Shown here: one piece after another, positions 1-5,758 of the stretch
Numbering within the stretch: the first letter of the stretch is position 1
Layout: each line of letters begins with the position of its first letter
DNA from: Paracoccaceae bacterium
Lineage (GTDB): Bacteria > Pseudomonadota > Alphaproteobacteria > Rhodobacterales > Rhodobacteraceae
Direction: 5' to 3'
Length of the DNA: 6,005 bases
Assembly (NCBI GenBank): GCA_026709725.1
Contig: JAPOSK010000102.1
Location: 1 to 6,005, forward strand
Position numbers and translations under genes: made by a program
The notes under the pieces: model-generated
Told to the model about the DNA's origin: nothing
Database searches by the model: none
The model's input: the letters and a program-made list of their open reading frames with translations, nothing else

Positions 1-471
1 GTTGCGGTGCTGAGAGAGATGGGTGTTGATATCGAAGTCAGTGACGGTGGAGTGAGAGTTGACTGTCGACAGGAGAGGCTGCGCCCGGTTGATGTGACCA
101 CGGAACCCTATCCCGGCTTCCCAACCGACATGCAGGCCCAGCTGATGGCGACTGTGGCCCTGGCCCTGGGTGAAAGCCGCATCTCCGAGACAATCTTTGA
201 AAGCCGGTTCATGCATGTACCGGAACTCCGCAGGATGGGTGCAAGGATAGAGCTTGATGGTGGGACTGCCCGTATCTGTGGCACGGAACGCCTGATTGGA
301 GCTCCCGTAATGGCAACTGATCTTCGTGCATCCGTGGCACTGGTTCTGGCTGGCCTCGCGGCAGATGGCCAGACCCGGATCAACCGGGTGTATCACCTTG
401 ATCGGGGCTATGAAGGCATCGAGAGCAAACTCATTGCCTGTGGCGCTGACATCAGGAGAGTTTCATCGTGA
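1..471 (+). CDS. murA: UDP-N-acetylglucosamine 1-carboxyvinyltransferase MurA, C-terminal part (5' end outside window)
   Basis: MurA transfers enolpyruvate from phosphoenolpyruvate to UDP-GlcNAc, the first committed cytoplasmic step of peptidoglycan synthesis. The frame is open from base 1, so the gene starts before the window. About 156 residues of the usual ~420–430 are visible. Seen directly: [12 protein letters not shown] around 109–141, whose Asp (codon 127–129) corresponds to the catalytic Asp305 of the E. coli enzyme; [24 protein letters not shown]; and the C-terminal [14 protein letters not shown], which carries the conserved Arg of the substrate site. The active-site Cys/Asp loop (position 115 in E. 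coli) lies upstream and cannot be checked. The stop TGA (469–471) overlaps the GTG start of the next gene by four bases, which implies translational coupling. The family assignment is secure. Confidence 0.97.
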   Translation, partial: VAVLREMGVDIEVSDGGVRVDCRQERLRPVDVTTEPYPGFPTDMQAQLMATVALALGESRISETIFESRFMHVPELRRMGARIELDGGTARICGTERLIGAPVMATDLRASVALVLAGLAADGQTRINRVYHLDRGYEGIESKLIACGADIRRVSS

Positions 472-953
472 CAATCCTGGATGAAAGGTTCCCGTCTTTC
501 GAGGAGATGCCGCTCAAGCTCATCGCCACGGACAGGCAGGACCTTGATGTTGTCTCTGCATTGCTGCAGGACGCACTCTTTGCACGGCTGGATCTGACCT
601 ACTCAGAGAGTCATCGTGAAATGGCCATCCTCCTGAACCGCTTTCGATGGGAGATGATGCCCGATGCCGCCCCCCGACGACAAAAACCCGAACGTGTGCG
701 TGCGGTCTTCCTGATTCGTGATGTCATGGCACTTGAGTCCAACCTGCCTGCCAGGACCGTCAACACCATGCCATTCAGCGTTCTTGCGATCGAGTTCATG
801 CCAAACGAGGGTTGTGAGGGGTGCCTCCACATCAAGCTCGCGGGAAACTGGGATATCAGGGCAACGGTTGAGTGCATCAATCTCACCCTTACGGATGTGA
901 CGGTTCCATATGCCGCTCCCTCCGGTCGCATTCCGGCCCATCATGATCGTTGA
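468..953 (+). CDS. DUF2948 family protein (unknown function)
   Basis: A 161-residue soluble protein that I recognise as DUF2948, a family of unknown biochemical role typically found directly after murA in alphaproteobacteria. Features that fit: an N-terminal [23 protein letters not shown] (residues 15–37), the block [13 protein letters not shown] (54–66), a run of arginines and [13 protein letters not shown] (77–89), [10 protein letters not shown] (103–112), and a C-terminal [15 protein letters not shown] (130–144). There is no signal peptide or membrane segment. The start is GTG at 468, chosen because it makes a GTGA overlap with the murA stop and the homologous region begins soon after it. 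The stop overlaps the next ATG by one base. The tail after residue 148 is poorly conserved. Cotranscription with murA suggests an envelope-related role, but that is inference from position only. Confidence 0.88.
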   Translation: MTILDERFPSFEEMPLKLIATDRQDLDVVSALLQDALFARLDLTYSESHREMAILLNRFRWEMMPDAAPRRQKPERVRAVFLIRDVMALESNLPARTVNTMPFSVLAIEFMPNEGCEGCLHIKLAGNWDIRATVECINLTLTDVTVPYAAPSGRIPAHHDR

Positions 954-1471
954 TGTCCACCGATTGTGCACGCATGTCTGAATTCAATCGACTGGCCGCA
1001 GTCAATATCGATGAACACAATATGCCTCTTGCCTCCCGGGAGGTCCGGCAGGAGCGCGATGTGGCCATCTACGATCTGCTGCTTGACAGCCGGTTCAGCC
1101 TTCCTGACCGGGATGGGAGATCAGCCCCGCCAGGACCTTATTGTCTGTGGATCGGTTTACAGGACAACCGGTTGGCTTTTCGGGTCAGCACCGAGGAGAA
1201 TGGCGACCTGATCGAGTTTCATCTGTCGATGAACCCGTTTCGCAGCGTGATCAAGAACTATCTGCGCATCCTTGAGAGTTACAACACAGCGGTCAAGACA
1301 CTGCCACGGCACCAGATCGAGGTTTTCGATCAGGCCCGCAAGGAGATCCATAACGAGGGTGCAGATCTTCTTGAGAAGAAACTCGATCAGAAGATCATCA
1401 TTGATCAAATGACCGCACGGCGGCTCTTCACCCTTGTCTTTGCACTCAGCCGGACCACGCGTCTCCCGTGA
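953..1471 (+). CDS. UPF0262 family protein (unknown function)
   Basis: A protein of about 172 residues matching the uncharacterised UPF0262 family, widespread in alphaproteobacteria. Recognisable blocks: RLAAVNIDEHNM near the N-terminus; REVRQERDVAIYDLLLDSRF; GPYCLWIGLQDNRLAFRV; and the highly charged C-terminal half, running LIEFHLSMNPFRSVIKNY, ARKEIHNEGADLLEKKL, then IIIDQMTARRLFTLVFAL. It has no transmembrane segment or catalytic signature. ATG 953–955 is preferred because it overlaps the upstream stop as TGATG. An in-frame TTG at 950, or ATG 974 (MSEFNRLAAV…), are alternatives; 974 would match the family's usual N-terminal length better but would leave a 20-base gap. The gene is coupled to the phosphatase downstream. 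Function is unknown. In other alphaproteobacteria hisD usually sits between this gene and DUF2948, and here it does not. Confidence 0.88.
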   Translation: MSTDCARMSEFNRLAAVNIDEHNMPLASREVRQERDVAIYDLLLDSRFSLPDRDGRSAPPGPYCLWIGLQDNRLAFRVSTEENGDLIEFHLSMNPFRSVIKNYLRILESYNTAVKTLPRHQIEVFDQARKEIHNEGADLLEKKLDQKIIIDQMTARRLFTLVFALSRTTRLP

Positions 1472-1950
1472 TGCCGGCGCTCCCTTCATCGATCCTGTTC
1501 TGTTGTGACTACAATGCCGTTCGCTCTCCAATGGCTGAGGGCATCATGAAAAAGCATTTTGGCGACCGGGTTTATGTCCAGTCAGCCGGCATCGCGCAGG
1601 ATATGGAGATCGATGGATTTGTCATCGCCGTCTGCAGCGAGATTGGCATTGAACTTTCCCGTCATCGAACCAGGGTCATGAATGATGACAGCATTCATCA
1701 TGACAATCTGGCCAGTTTTGACCTCGTTGTGGCCCTCTCTCAGGGAGCACACAATCGTGTCCTGCAATCTGTTGCCGACAGGACCTTTGCCAATGAATAC
1801 TGGCCGATATCCGATCCGACCACCTGTGCCGGATCCCGCCTTCAACGCCTTGATTGCTACCGCCGGACACGCGATGAAATCAGCAGCTGCATTCTCAATC
1901 AATTTGGCATCACCCCCACATCCGGTTCACATGCATCCAGGCCTGACTGA
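1471..1950 (+). CDS. Low-molecular-weight protein-tyrosine-phosphatase-like protein (arsenate reductase/Wzb fold)
   Basis: A 159-residue member of the low-molecular-weight phosphotyrosine phosphatase family. These enzymes remove phosphate from tyrosine through a cysteinyl-phosphate intermediate; related members reduce arsenate. The P-loop is intact: LFCCDYNAVRSPMAE has Cys12 and Arg18 in the CX5R arrangement, followed by Ser. The general-acid loop appears as YWPISDPT, with Asp115-Pro116. The middle holds QSAGI and IGIELSRHRTR, also typical. Start choice: ATG 1471 overlaps the UPF0262 stop by one base. GTG 1468 directly upstream would give a four-base overlap and one extra residue. The serine/histidine-rich tail after residue 148 is unlikely to be structured. 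No tyrosine kinase or arsenic gene is nearby, so the natural substrate is unknown, and its place in a murA operon only hints at envelope control. Confidence 0.92.
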   Translation: MPALPSSILFCCDYNAVRSPMAEGIMKKHFGDRVYVQSAGIAQDMEIDGFVIAVCSEIGIELSRHRTRVMNDDSIHHDNLASFDLVVALSQGAHNRVLQSVADRTFANEYWPISDPTTCAGSRLQRLDCYRRTRDEISSCILNQFGITPTSGSHASRPD

Positions 1951-2116
1951 CTGATGGCATCCATTCAATGCGAGAATCAGCGGTATGGACCGCCAAGGAG
2001 ATCCCGCTTCCAATCCGGGGTGCAACGCTCTGGGGACGAGGAGGGGGGATGGGCAACCGCCGTTGGATTTCAGGCAGAATTGCCGGTGAAGATCCCCGAC
2101 CGACGAAGGAGACACA
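1951..2116 (+). other. Intergenic region with G-rich stretch and small hairpin, upstream of a membrane-protein gene
   Basis: This 166-base gap holds no credible gene. A small inverted repeat (GCGGT at 1980–1984 with ACCGC at 1989–1993, 4-base loop) follows the phosphatase gene, but it has no T-run and is not a convincing terminator. Four G-runs lie at 2017–2020, 2032–2035, 2043–2048 and 2051–2053 on the coding strand. No clear -35/-10 pair is visible. The infA gene often found after the phosphatase in alphaproteobacteria is not here. Confidence 0.5.
2106..2111 (+). promoter_or_regulatory. Shine-Dalgarno site for the membrane-protein gene
   Basis: AAGGAG lies five bases before GTG 2117. It is the best ribosome binding site in the window and decides the GTG start of the small membrane protein over the later in-frame ATG at codon 14. 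Confidence 0.75.
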
Positions 2117-2488
2117 GTGCAGGATTTTGAGTTCGATCTTCCCGCAGACGATGACATGCCACCGCAGGAGCCGGCGAAGATCATCTATTACCTGTATATC
2201 ATCGGACCGGTTTTTGGGCTTGGAGTGTTGCTCATTCCGGCTCTTGTTGTCGCATATGCGTTCCAGGCCAGGGATGGCAGTTGGATCGATTCGCATTACC
2301 GCTTCCAGATTCGCACGTTCTGGATGTCAATTCTCTACATCCTTATCGCAACGGTCTGTCTGTTTATCCTCGTTGGATTCCTGATGTATGCACTGATCAT
2401 TGTCTGGTGGTACATCCGGTCGGTGAAAGGTTTGAGGGCCTTTTATCGCAGGGAAGTCCATCCCGATGTGACAACATGGATGTGGTAG
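2117..2488 (+). CDS. Small integral membrane protein, DUF4870/Tic20-like
   Basis: A 123-residue inner-membrane protein. It has an acidic, proline-containing N-terminus (residues 1–20), then three hydrophobic segments at roughly 22–48, 67–89 and 90–101 (the last two nearly continuous), and a basic C-terminal tail (RSVKGLRAFYRREV…). The signature SHYRFQIRTFWM (59–70) between the first and second helices, and the ending HPDVTTWMW, match the small DUF4870-type proteins of alphaproteobacteria, distantly related to the Tic20 fold. Biochemical function is unknown. The GTG start follows a strong ribosome binding site. The gene lies 166 bases after the phosphatase and 285 before the DAHP synthase, with no overlap, so it may be its own transcription unit. 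The family assignment is from memory of the motif, so moderately sure. Confidence 0.82.
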   Translation: MQDFEFDLPADDDMPPQEPAKIIYYLYIIGPVFGLGVLLIPALVVAYAFQARDGSWIDSHYRFQIRTFWMSILYILIATVCLFILVGFLMYALIIVWWYIRSVKGLRAFYRREVHPDVTTWMW

Positions 2489-2700
2489 TCCGTCATGGGA
2501 ACATGAGGCCGGGAGTATCTCATGCCCTGATCGTGTGAGGCGGGGGCCCGAACCGTCTTCTGCCGCACTCGGCGCAAACCTTCGGGTGCGATCCGAAGCG
2601 ATGTCATCAGCACCATCTGATCGATCCCGAACAAAATCCGGCACCCTTTGGGATGCCGGCACCATTCTGGGTTTGGCAATCGGCTCCTTTCGGTCTGTTT

Positions 2701-2748
2701 CCAGTGGCCCGACGGTTGGATTTTGGGAAAAACTGTGCCACTGGCACA
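2701..2748 (+). promoter_or_regulatory. Two mutually exclusive stem-loops in the DAHP synthase leader
   Basis: Stem A pairs CCAGTGGC (2701–2708) with GCCACTGG (2737–2744) over a 28-base loop. Stem B is the near-perfect palindrome TGTGCCA-C-TGGCACA (2734–2748), which as RNA would fold as a six-base-pair stem with a three-base loop. Both use 2737–2744. Stem B ends 25 bases before the start codon. Neither is followed by a T-run, so transcription termination is not indicated. As DNA, the 15-base palindrome could equally be an operator. Confidence 0.4.
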
Positions 2749-2762
2749 CCTCCTTCCAGCAT

Positions 2763-2766
2763 GGAG
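2763..2766 (+). promoter_or_regulatory. Shine-Dalgarno site for DAHP synthase, possibly occluded
   Basis: GGAG seven bases before ATG 2774 supports that start. CTCC at 2750–2753, nine bases upstream, can pair with it. That CTCC is part of CACCTCCTT (2747–2755), identical to the anti-Shine-Dalgarno tail of 16S rRNA. Confidence 0.6.
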
Positions 2767-2773
2767 ATAGTGA

Positions 2774-4135
2774 ATGACATCGACTTGGTCCAGGGCATCA
2801 TGGCGGAATTTCCCCCGGGTCCAGATGCCGGATTATGATGATGCTGCGGCATTGCGTGAGGTTGAGGTCCGGCTTGCCGGCAATCCACCCCTGGTGTTTG
2901 CCGGGGAGGTCCGCAGCCTGAAACGCCAACTTGCACATGCCTGTGAGGGGCAGGCCTTTTTGCTGCAGGGCGGTGATTGTGCGGAGAGTTTTTCCGAGCT
3001 GAGCGCTGACAACATCCGTGACACGTTCAGGGTGTTGCTGCAGATGGCGGTCATTCTGACATTCAGCGCCAAGTGCCCGGTCATCAAGGTCGGCCGGATT
3101 GCAGGGCAGTTTGCCAAACCACGCTCATCACCGGTCGAAGTTGTGGACGGCAATGAGTTGCCAAGTTATCGGGGCGACATCATCAACGATCTTGCCTTTG
3201 ATCGCGCGGCCCGGATTCCCGATCCACAACGGATGCTCCGTGCCTATGCCCAGGCGTCATCGACCCTCAACCTGCTCCGTGCCTTCAGTCAGGGTGGCTA
3301 CGCGAATATCCGCAAGGTCCATGACTGGACTCTGGAGTTCACCGGAGGCCGGGAAGCTGAGCGGTATCGGGACCTGGCCCAGCGGATTACGGATTCGCTC
3401 GACTTCATGGATGCGGCCGGGCTGGATGTTCACAGCAGCAGCCCATTGAGCCGGGTGGATTTTTTCACGAGCCATGAGGCTCTCCTGCTTGAATATGAAG
3501 AAGCGTTGACCCGTGTTGACTCGCTGACGGGCATGAACTTTGCCTGTTCAGGCCATCTCCTGTGGATTGGAGACCGGACACGCCAACCCGATGGCGCCCA
3601 TGTTGAATTCATGAGCGGTGTTGAGAATCCGATCGGCATCAAGTGCGGTCCCTCCCTGACCGGTGAGGATCTGAAGCGGTTGCTGGACCGCCTGAATCCG
3701 GGCAACGAGGCGGGACGGATTGTCCTGATCGCGCGCTACGGCCGCCAGCGGGTCCGGGATCATCTGCCAGCCCTGATTGAAACTGTTGAGGCTGAAGGGG
3801 CAAGGGTTGTCTGGTCCTGTGACCCAATGCATGGCAATACCGAGCGGAGCGAATCAGGTTACAAGACGCGGCGTTTTGCCAGTATCCTCGCCGAGGTCTG
3901 TGAATTTTTCACCATTCACAGGGAGATGGGTACATATCCGGGCGGAGTCCATTTTGAGATGACGGGGATGGATGTCACGGAATGCATCGGGGGTGTGAGT
4001 GCGGTCTCTGATGCGACACTGGCTGAGCGCTACAACACAGCGTGCGATCCACGCCTGAATGCTTCGCAGTCACTTGAGTTGGCTTTTCTGGTGGCTGAAC
4101 AGCTGGCGATCATGCACGCGAACCGTCCGGAGTGA
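2774..4135 (+). CDS. aroG: Class II 3-deoxy-7-phosphoheptulonate (DAHP) synthase
   Basis: Condenses phosphoenolpyruvate and erythrose 4-phosphate to DAHP, the entry step of the shikimate pathway to Phe, Tyr, Trp and chorismate-derived compounds; cytoplasmic and metal-dependent. At 453 residues it is full length for the plant/mycobacterial-type class II family. The N-terminus reads [20 protein letters not shown]. Metal ligands by family alignment: Cys69 ([11 protein letters not shown]), His353 (CDPMHGNT), Glu395 (GGVHFEMTG) and Asp425 ([15 protein letters not shown]). The last three have the same mutual spacing as in the M. tuberculosis enzyme. Phosphoenolpyruvate-site residues are also present: Arg108 and Lys115 ([13 protein letters not shown]), Arg268 (IGDRTRQ), Lys290 (IKCGPSL) and Arg321. 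Nothing catalytic is missing. The block [11 protein letters not shown] (253–263) differs from the usual GDWYD-type sequence but keeps length. The stop abuts the convergent olsA stop. The symbol follows mycobacterial usage. Confidence 0.97.
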   Translation: MTSTWSRASWRNFPRVQMPDYDDAAALREVEVRLAGNPPLVFAGEVRSLKRQLAHACEGQAFLLQGGDCAESFSELSADNIRDTFRVLLQMAVILTFSAKCPVIKVGRIAGQFAKPRSSPVEVVDGNELPSYRGDIINDLAFDRAARIPDPQRMLRAYAQASSTLNLLRAFSQGGYANIRKVHDWTLEFTGGREAERYRDLAQRITDSLDFMDAAGLDVHSSSPLSRVDFFTSHEALLLEYEEALTRVDSLTGMNFACSGHLLWIGDRTRQPDGAHVEFMSGVENPIGIKCGPSLTGEDLKRLLDRLNPGNEAGRIVLIARYGRQRVRDHLPALIETVEAEGARVVWSCDPMHGNTERSESGYKTRRFASILAEVCEFFTIHREMGTYPGGVHFEMTGMDVTECIGGVSAVSDATLAERYNTACDPRLNASQSLELAFLVAEQLAIMHANRPE

Positions 4136-4951
4136 TCAGCTCCCAGCCGTGTGGAGACCCTGGCGCACCACCCTCTCACAGGATTCCGCCAGTGCCTTGC
4201 GGTCGGTAAAATCAAGAACCGGGATCGGTTGATGGAACCGGATGCGCACGGCGCCGCCCGGTTTGGCCCGGAGGACACGCAGCAGGTGCGGTCCCATGAC
4301 AATGGCTCCCCACCAGCCAAAAAAGCGCGGATCTTCCCCGGGTGGTGCCCGGTACTGGACCGTGACGGGCTGGATATGGAGCGATTCCCGTATTCCCGGA
4401 TTGAGGAACGGTGCAAACAGGGATGATTTGAACGCAAGGACCTGCATCCCGTCTGTGCTCGTTCCTTCCGGAAACATCAGCAATCGGTCTCCGGCTGCAA
4501 GGCGCGAGGCGAGCTGCTGCTGCTGGTCCCTGACCTTTCCCGGTTTCCGTTCGATGAAGACCGTTCCTGTTGCCCGGGCCAGAATCCCGATTCCAAACCA
4601 GGATCGCACCTCGCGTTTGGCTACGAAGACAATCTTTTGTGGCGCGTTGAGGGCAAGGATATCAAGCCAGGAGATGTGATTGGCAACGAGAGCGGCGGGA
4701 TGTGTCGTCGGCTGCCCTTCAACCTTGAGCCGGATTCCGAGGATCGTCAAGCTGGCCCTGCAGACCAGGCATGTCAGGCATGGCGTGATTGGTCTGCCCC
4801 ACGGCCATTCAAGGAGCCTGACTGCAAGAAAAATCACCAGCAGACCGTATACGGTCATGATGAGGGCCAGAAAGCGACCGCCGGCCCGGACAGATCCCAT
4901 TGGACCCTGCGGGGCGGGGCGGGGTGCCGGTCCGCCGTTCCAGCCAATCAT
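4136..4951 (-). CDS. olsA: PlsC-type 1-acylglycerol-3-phosphate/lyso-ornithine-lipid O-acyltransferase
   Basis: A 271-residue acyltransferase of the PlsC/LPLAT superfamily. After a proline/glycine-rich N-terminus it has a hydrophobic membrane segment at about 27–47. The catalytic motif follows as NHISWLD (91–97; His92 and Asp97 of HX4D), then the glycerol/acceptor motif GTVFIER (129–135), the FPEGTS motif (160–165), and a hydrophobic VLAFKSSLFAPF stretch. Being four-base coupled behind olsB, it most likely acts as OlsA, adding the second fatty acyl chain to the 3-hydroxyl of lyso-ornithine lipid at the inner membrane. A general lysophosphatidate acyltransferase role is possible too, since OlsA enzymes can do both. 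ATG 4949–4951 is chosen for the ATGA overlap with the olsB stop. The gene ends base-to-base with the convergent DAHP synthase gene. The family is certain; the specific role comes from context. Confidence 0.9.
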   Translation of the reverse strand: MIGWNGGPAPRPAPQGPMGSVRAGGRFLALIMTVYGLLVIFLAVRLLEWPWGRPITPCLTCLVCRASLTILGIRLKVEGQPTTHPAALVANHISWLDILALNAPQKIVFVAKREVRSWFGIGILARATGTVFIERKPGKVRDQQQQLASRLAAGDRLLMFPEGTSTDGMQVLAFKSSLFAPFLNPGIRESLHIQPVTVQYRAPPGEDPRFFGWWGAIVMGPHLLRVLRAKPGGAVRIRFHQPIPVLDFTDRKALAESCERVVRQGLHTAGS

Positions 4952-4962
4952 GAGCCGGCACC
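4923..4962 (-). promoter_or_regulatory. Inverted repeat enclosing the olsB/olsA junction
   Basis: GGTGCCGG (4923–4930) and CCGGCACC (4955–4962) are perfect eight-base complements with a 24-base loop. On the - strand transcript the loop contains the olsA start codon and olsB stop. The 5' arm covers the only Shine-Dalgarno-like bases (AGGTG, seven bases before the ATG). This is the layout expected if olsA is translated mainly by ribosomes finishing olsB. It could be a chance repeat in GC-rich coding DNA. Confidence 0.35.
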
Positions 4963-5739
4963 TGATTTGCTCTCAAATGCAGCGCGGCGGGATTGGTGCA
5001 TCTGCCTGGTATCGAGAAGGATGCAGACATCCACGGTCCGGAATTCTGTGTCAATGAATGCACCGTGACCAATTGAGCCGCCAAGTCGCAAGTAGGTCTT
5101 GATGAGCGGTGGTGTTGATGCCAGCGCTGCACGCCTGTCGATGGAACCGGGGGGGAGGAGAATGCTTTGCCAGTCCCTGCAGTCCCGGGAGGTGACCCGC
5201 AGCCGGGGTGGGGCCAGGTGGTGGTGATGCAGATATGAAAGTGACTGCCGGAAGGGTTCGGGGTCGGTGCCATGGTAGCTTGCGACGCCAAACAGAATCT
5301 GAATACCGTGATTGAGAACGTAATCGGCAAGGCCGGTCCAGAGCGTATAGAGTGTTGCACCATTGCGATAGGCCGGAAGCAGGCATGTCCGACCGACCTC
5401 CAGCAGGCAGGCATTCTGCTTGAGCAGTGGACCGAGGTCGAATTCTGTCGCCGAGTAGTATCCCGGACCACTTGCCGTGGCAGATTTTGATGTCAGGAGT
5501 CGGCAGGTGCCCACGATGTGATCACGGGATCCGCGTGAGAGTTCTCTGTCGACGATGATCAGGTGTTCAGCGTGGCTGTCGAAGATGTCCGACTCGGTTT
5601 TCCGGTCATGATCAACCCCCGCACCGGTTGAGCCAAACTCTCCCTGAAAGACACGGTATCGCAGCCTGTAGACGCCAAGCCGATCATCATCGGTGGTGGC
5701 CAGTCGAATCTCGATGTCATTGCCCCCTGCCGCCATCAT
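4948..5739 (-). CDS. olsB: L-ornithine N-alpha-acyltransferase OlsB
   Basis: A 263-residue GNAT-type acyltransferase. OlsB moves a 3-hydroxyacyl chain from acyl carrier protein to ornithine, giving lyso-ornithine lipid, the first step of ornithine lipid synthesis. Family marks: IEIRLATTDDDRLGVYRLRYRVFQGEFG (9–36); FDSHAEHLIIVD (53–64); IVGTCRLL (75–82); the acyl-donor-binding block LEVGRTCLLPAYRNGATLYTLW (113–134); FGVASYHGTDP (150–160); SYLHHHHLAP (168–177); and the ending PPLIKTYLRLG…DTEFRTVDVCIL (210–241). The start is a tandem ATGATG (5734–5739); no clear ribosome binding site precedes it, and it lies 19 bases after the DUF3553 stop, so coupling is likely. Its stop overlaps the olsA start. 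No ornithine-lipid hydroxylase gene is visible in this window. Confidence 0.94.
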   Translation of the reverse strand: MMAAGGNDIEIRLATTDDDRLGVYRLRYRVFQGEFGSTGAGVDHDRKTESDIFDSHAEHLIIVDRELSRGSRDHIVGTCRLLTSKSATASGPGYYSATEFDLGPLLKQNACLLEVGRTCLLPAYRNGATLYTLWTGLADYVLNHGIQILFGVASYHGTDPEPFRQSLSYLHHHHLAPPRLRVTSRDCRDWQSILLPPGSIDRRAALASTPPLIKTYLRLGGSIGHGAFIDTEFRTVDVCILLDTRQMHQSRRAAFESKSGAGS

Positions 5740-5758
5740 TCACGGGTCCGGGCTGGGC

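Larger units (their letters stand above)
2489..2773 (+). other. Structured leader region upstream of DAHP synthase
   Basis: A 285-base stretch without a gene I can support. Inverted repeats, in order: CTTCGG 2580–2585 with CCGAAG 2593–2598; CCGGCACCC 2638–2646 with GGG(A)TGCCGG 2650–2659; CCAGTGGC 2701–2708 with GCCACTGG 2737–2744; and TGTGCCA 2734–2740 with TGGCACA 2742–2748. The last two share bases and cannot form together. An aromatic-rich reading frame begins at ATG 2653. No sigma-70-like promoter is obvious. This density of structure before an aromatic-biosynthesis gene suggests leader control, but that is inference. Confidence 0.4.

Noticed and set aside
1980..1993. Hairpin after the phosphatase gene as a terminator
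   Set aside because: The stem is only five base pairs and is not followed by a T-run.
1968..2384. Open frame on the + strand with a strong AGGAGG just before ATG 2049
   Set aside because: Most of it overlaps the membrane-protein gene in another frame. Its product is a low-complexity Ser/Arg-rich chain without recognisable motifs, while the overlapping frame has clear helices and a family signature.
2535..2777. 80-codon + strand open frame ending in an ATGA overlap with the DAHP synthase start
   Set aside because: The GTG start has no ribosome binding site, the product is Ser-rich with no family resemblance, and several inverted repeats run through it. The overlap is probably chance, though conservation in relatives would change this view.
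3099..3449. Long open frames inside the DAHP synthase, OlsA and OlsB genes on either strand
   Set aside because: They are out-of-frame readings of genes with unmistakable family motifs; none shows its own motifs or ribosome binding site.
4911..4924. GGGGCGGGGCGGGG run as a quadruplex
   Set aside because: It lies on the template strand inside the Pro/Gly-rich N-terminal codons of olsA and has only three long runs. The coding sequence explains it.
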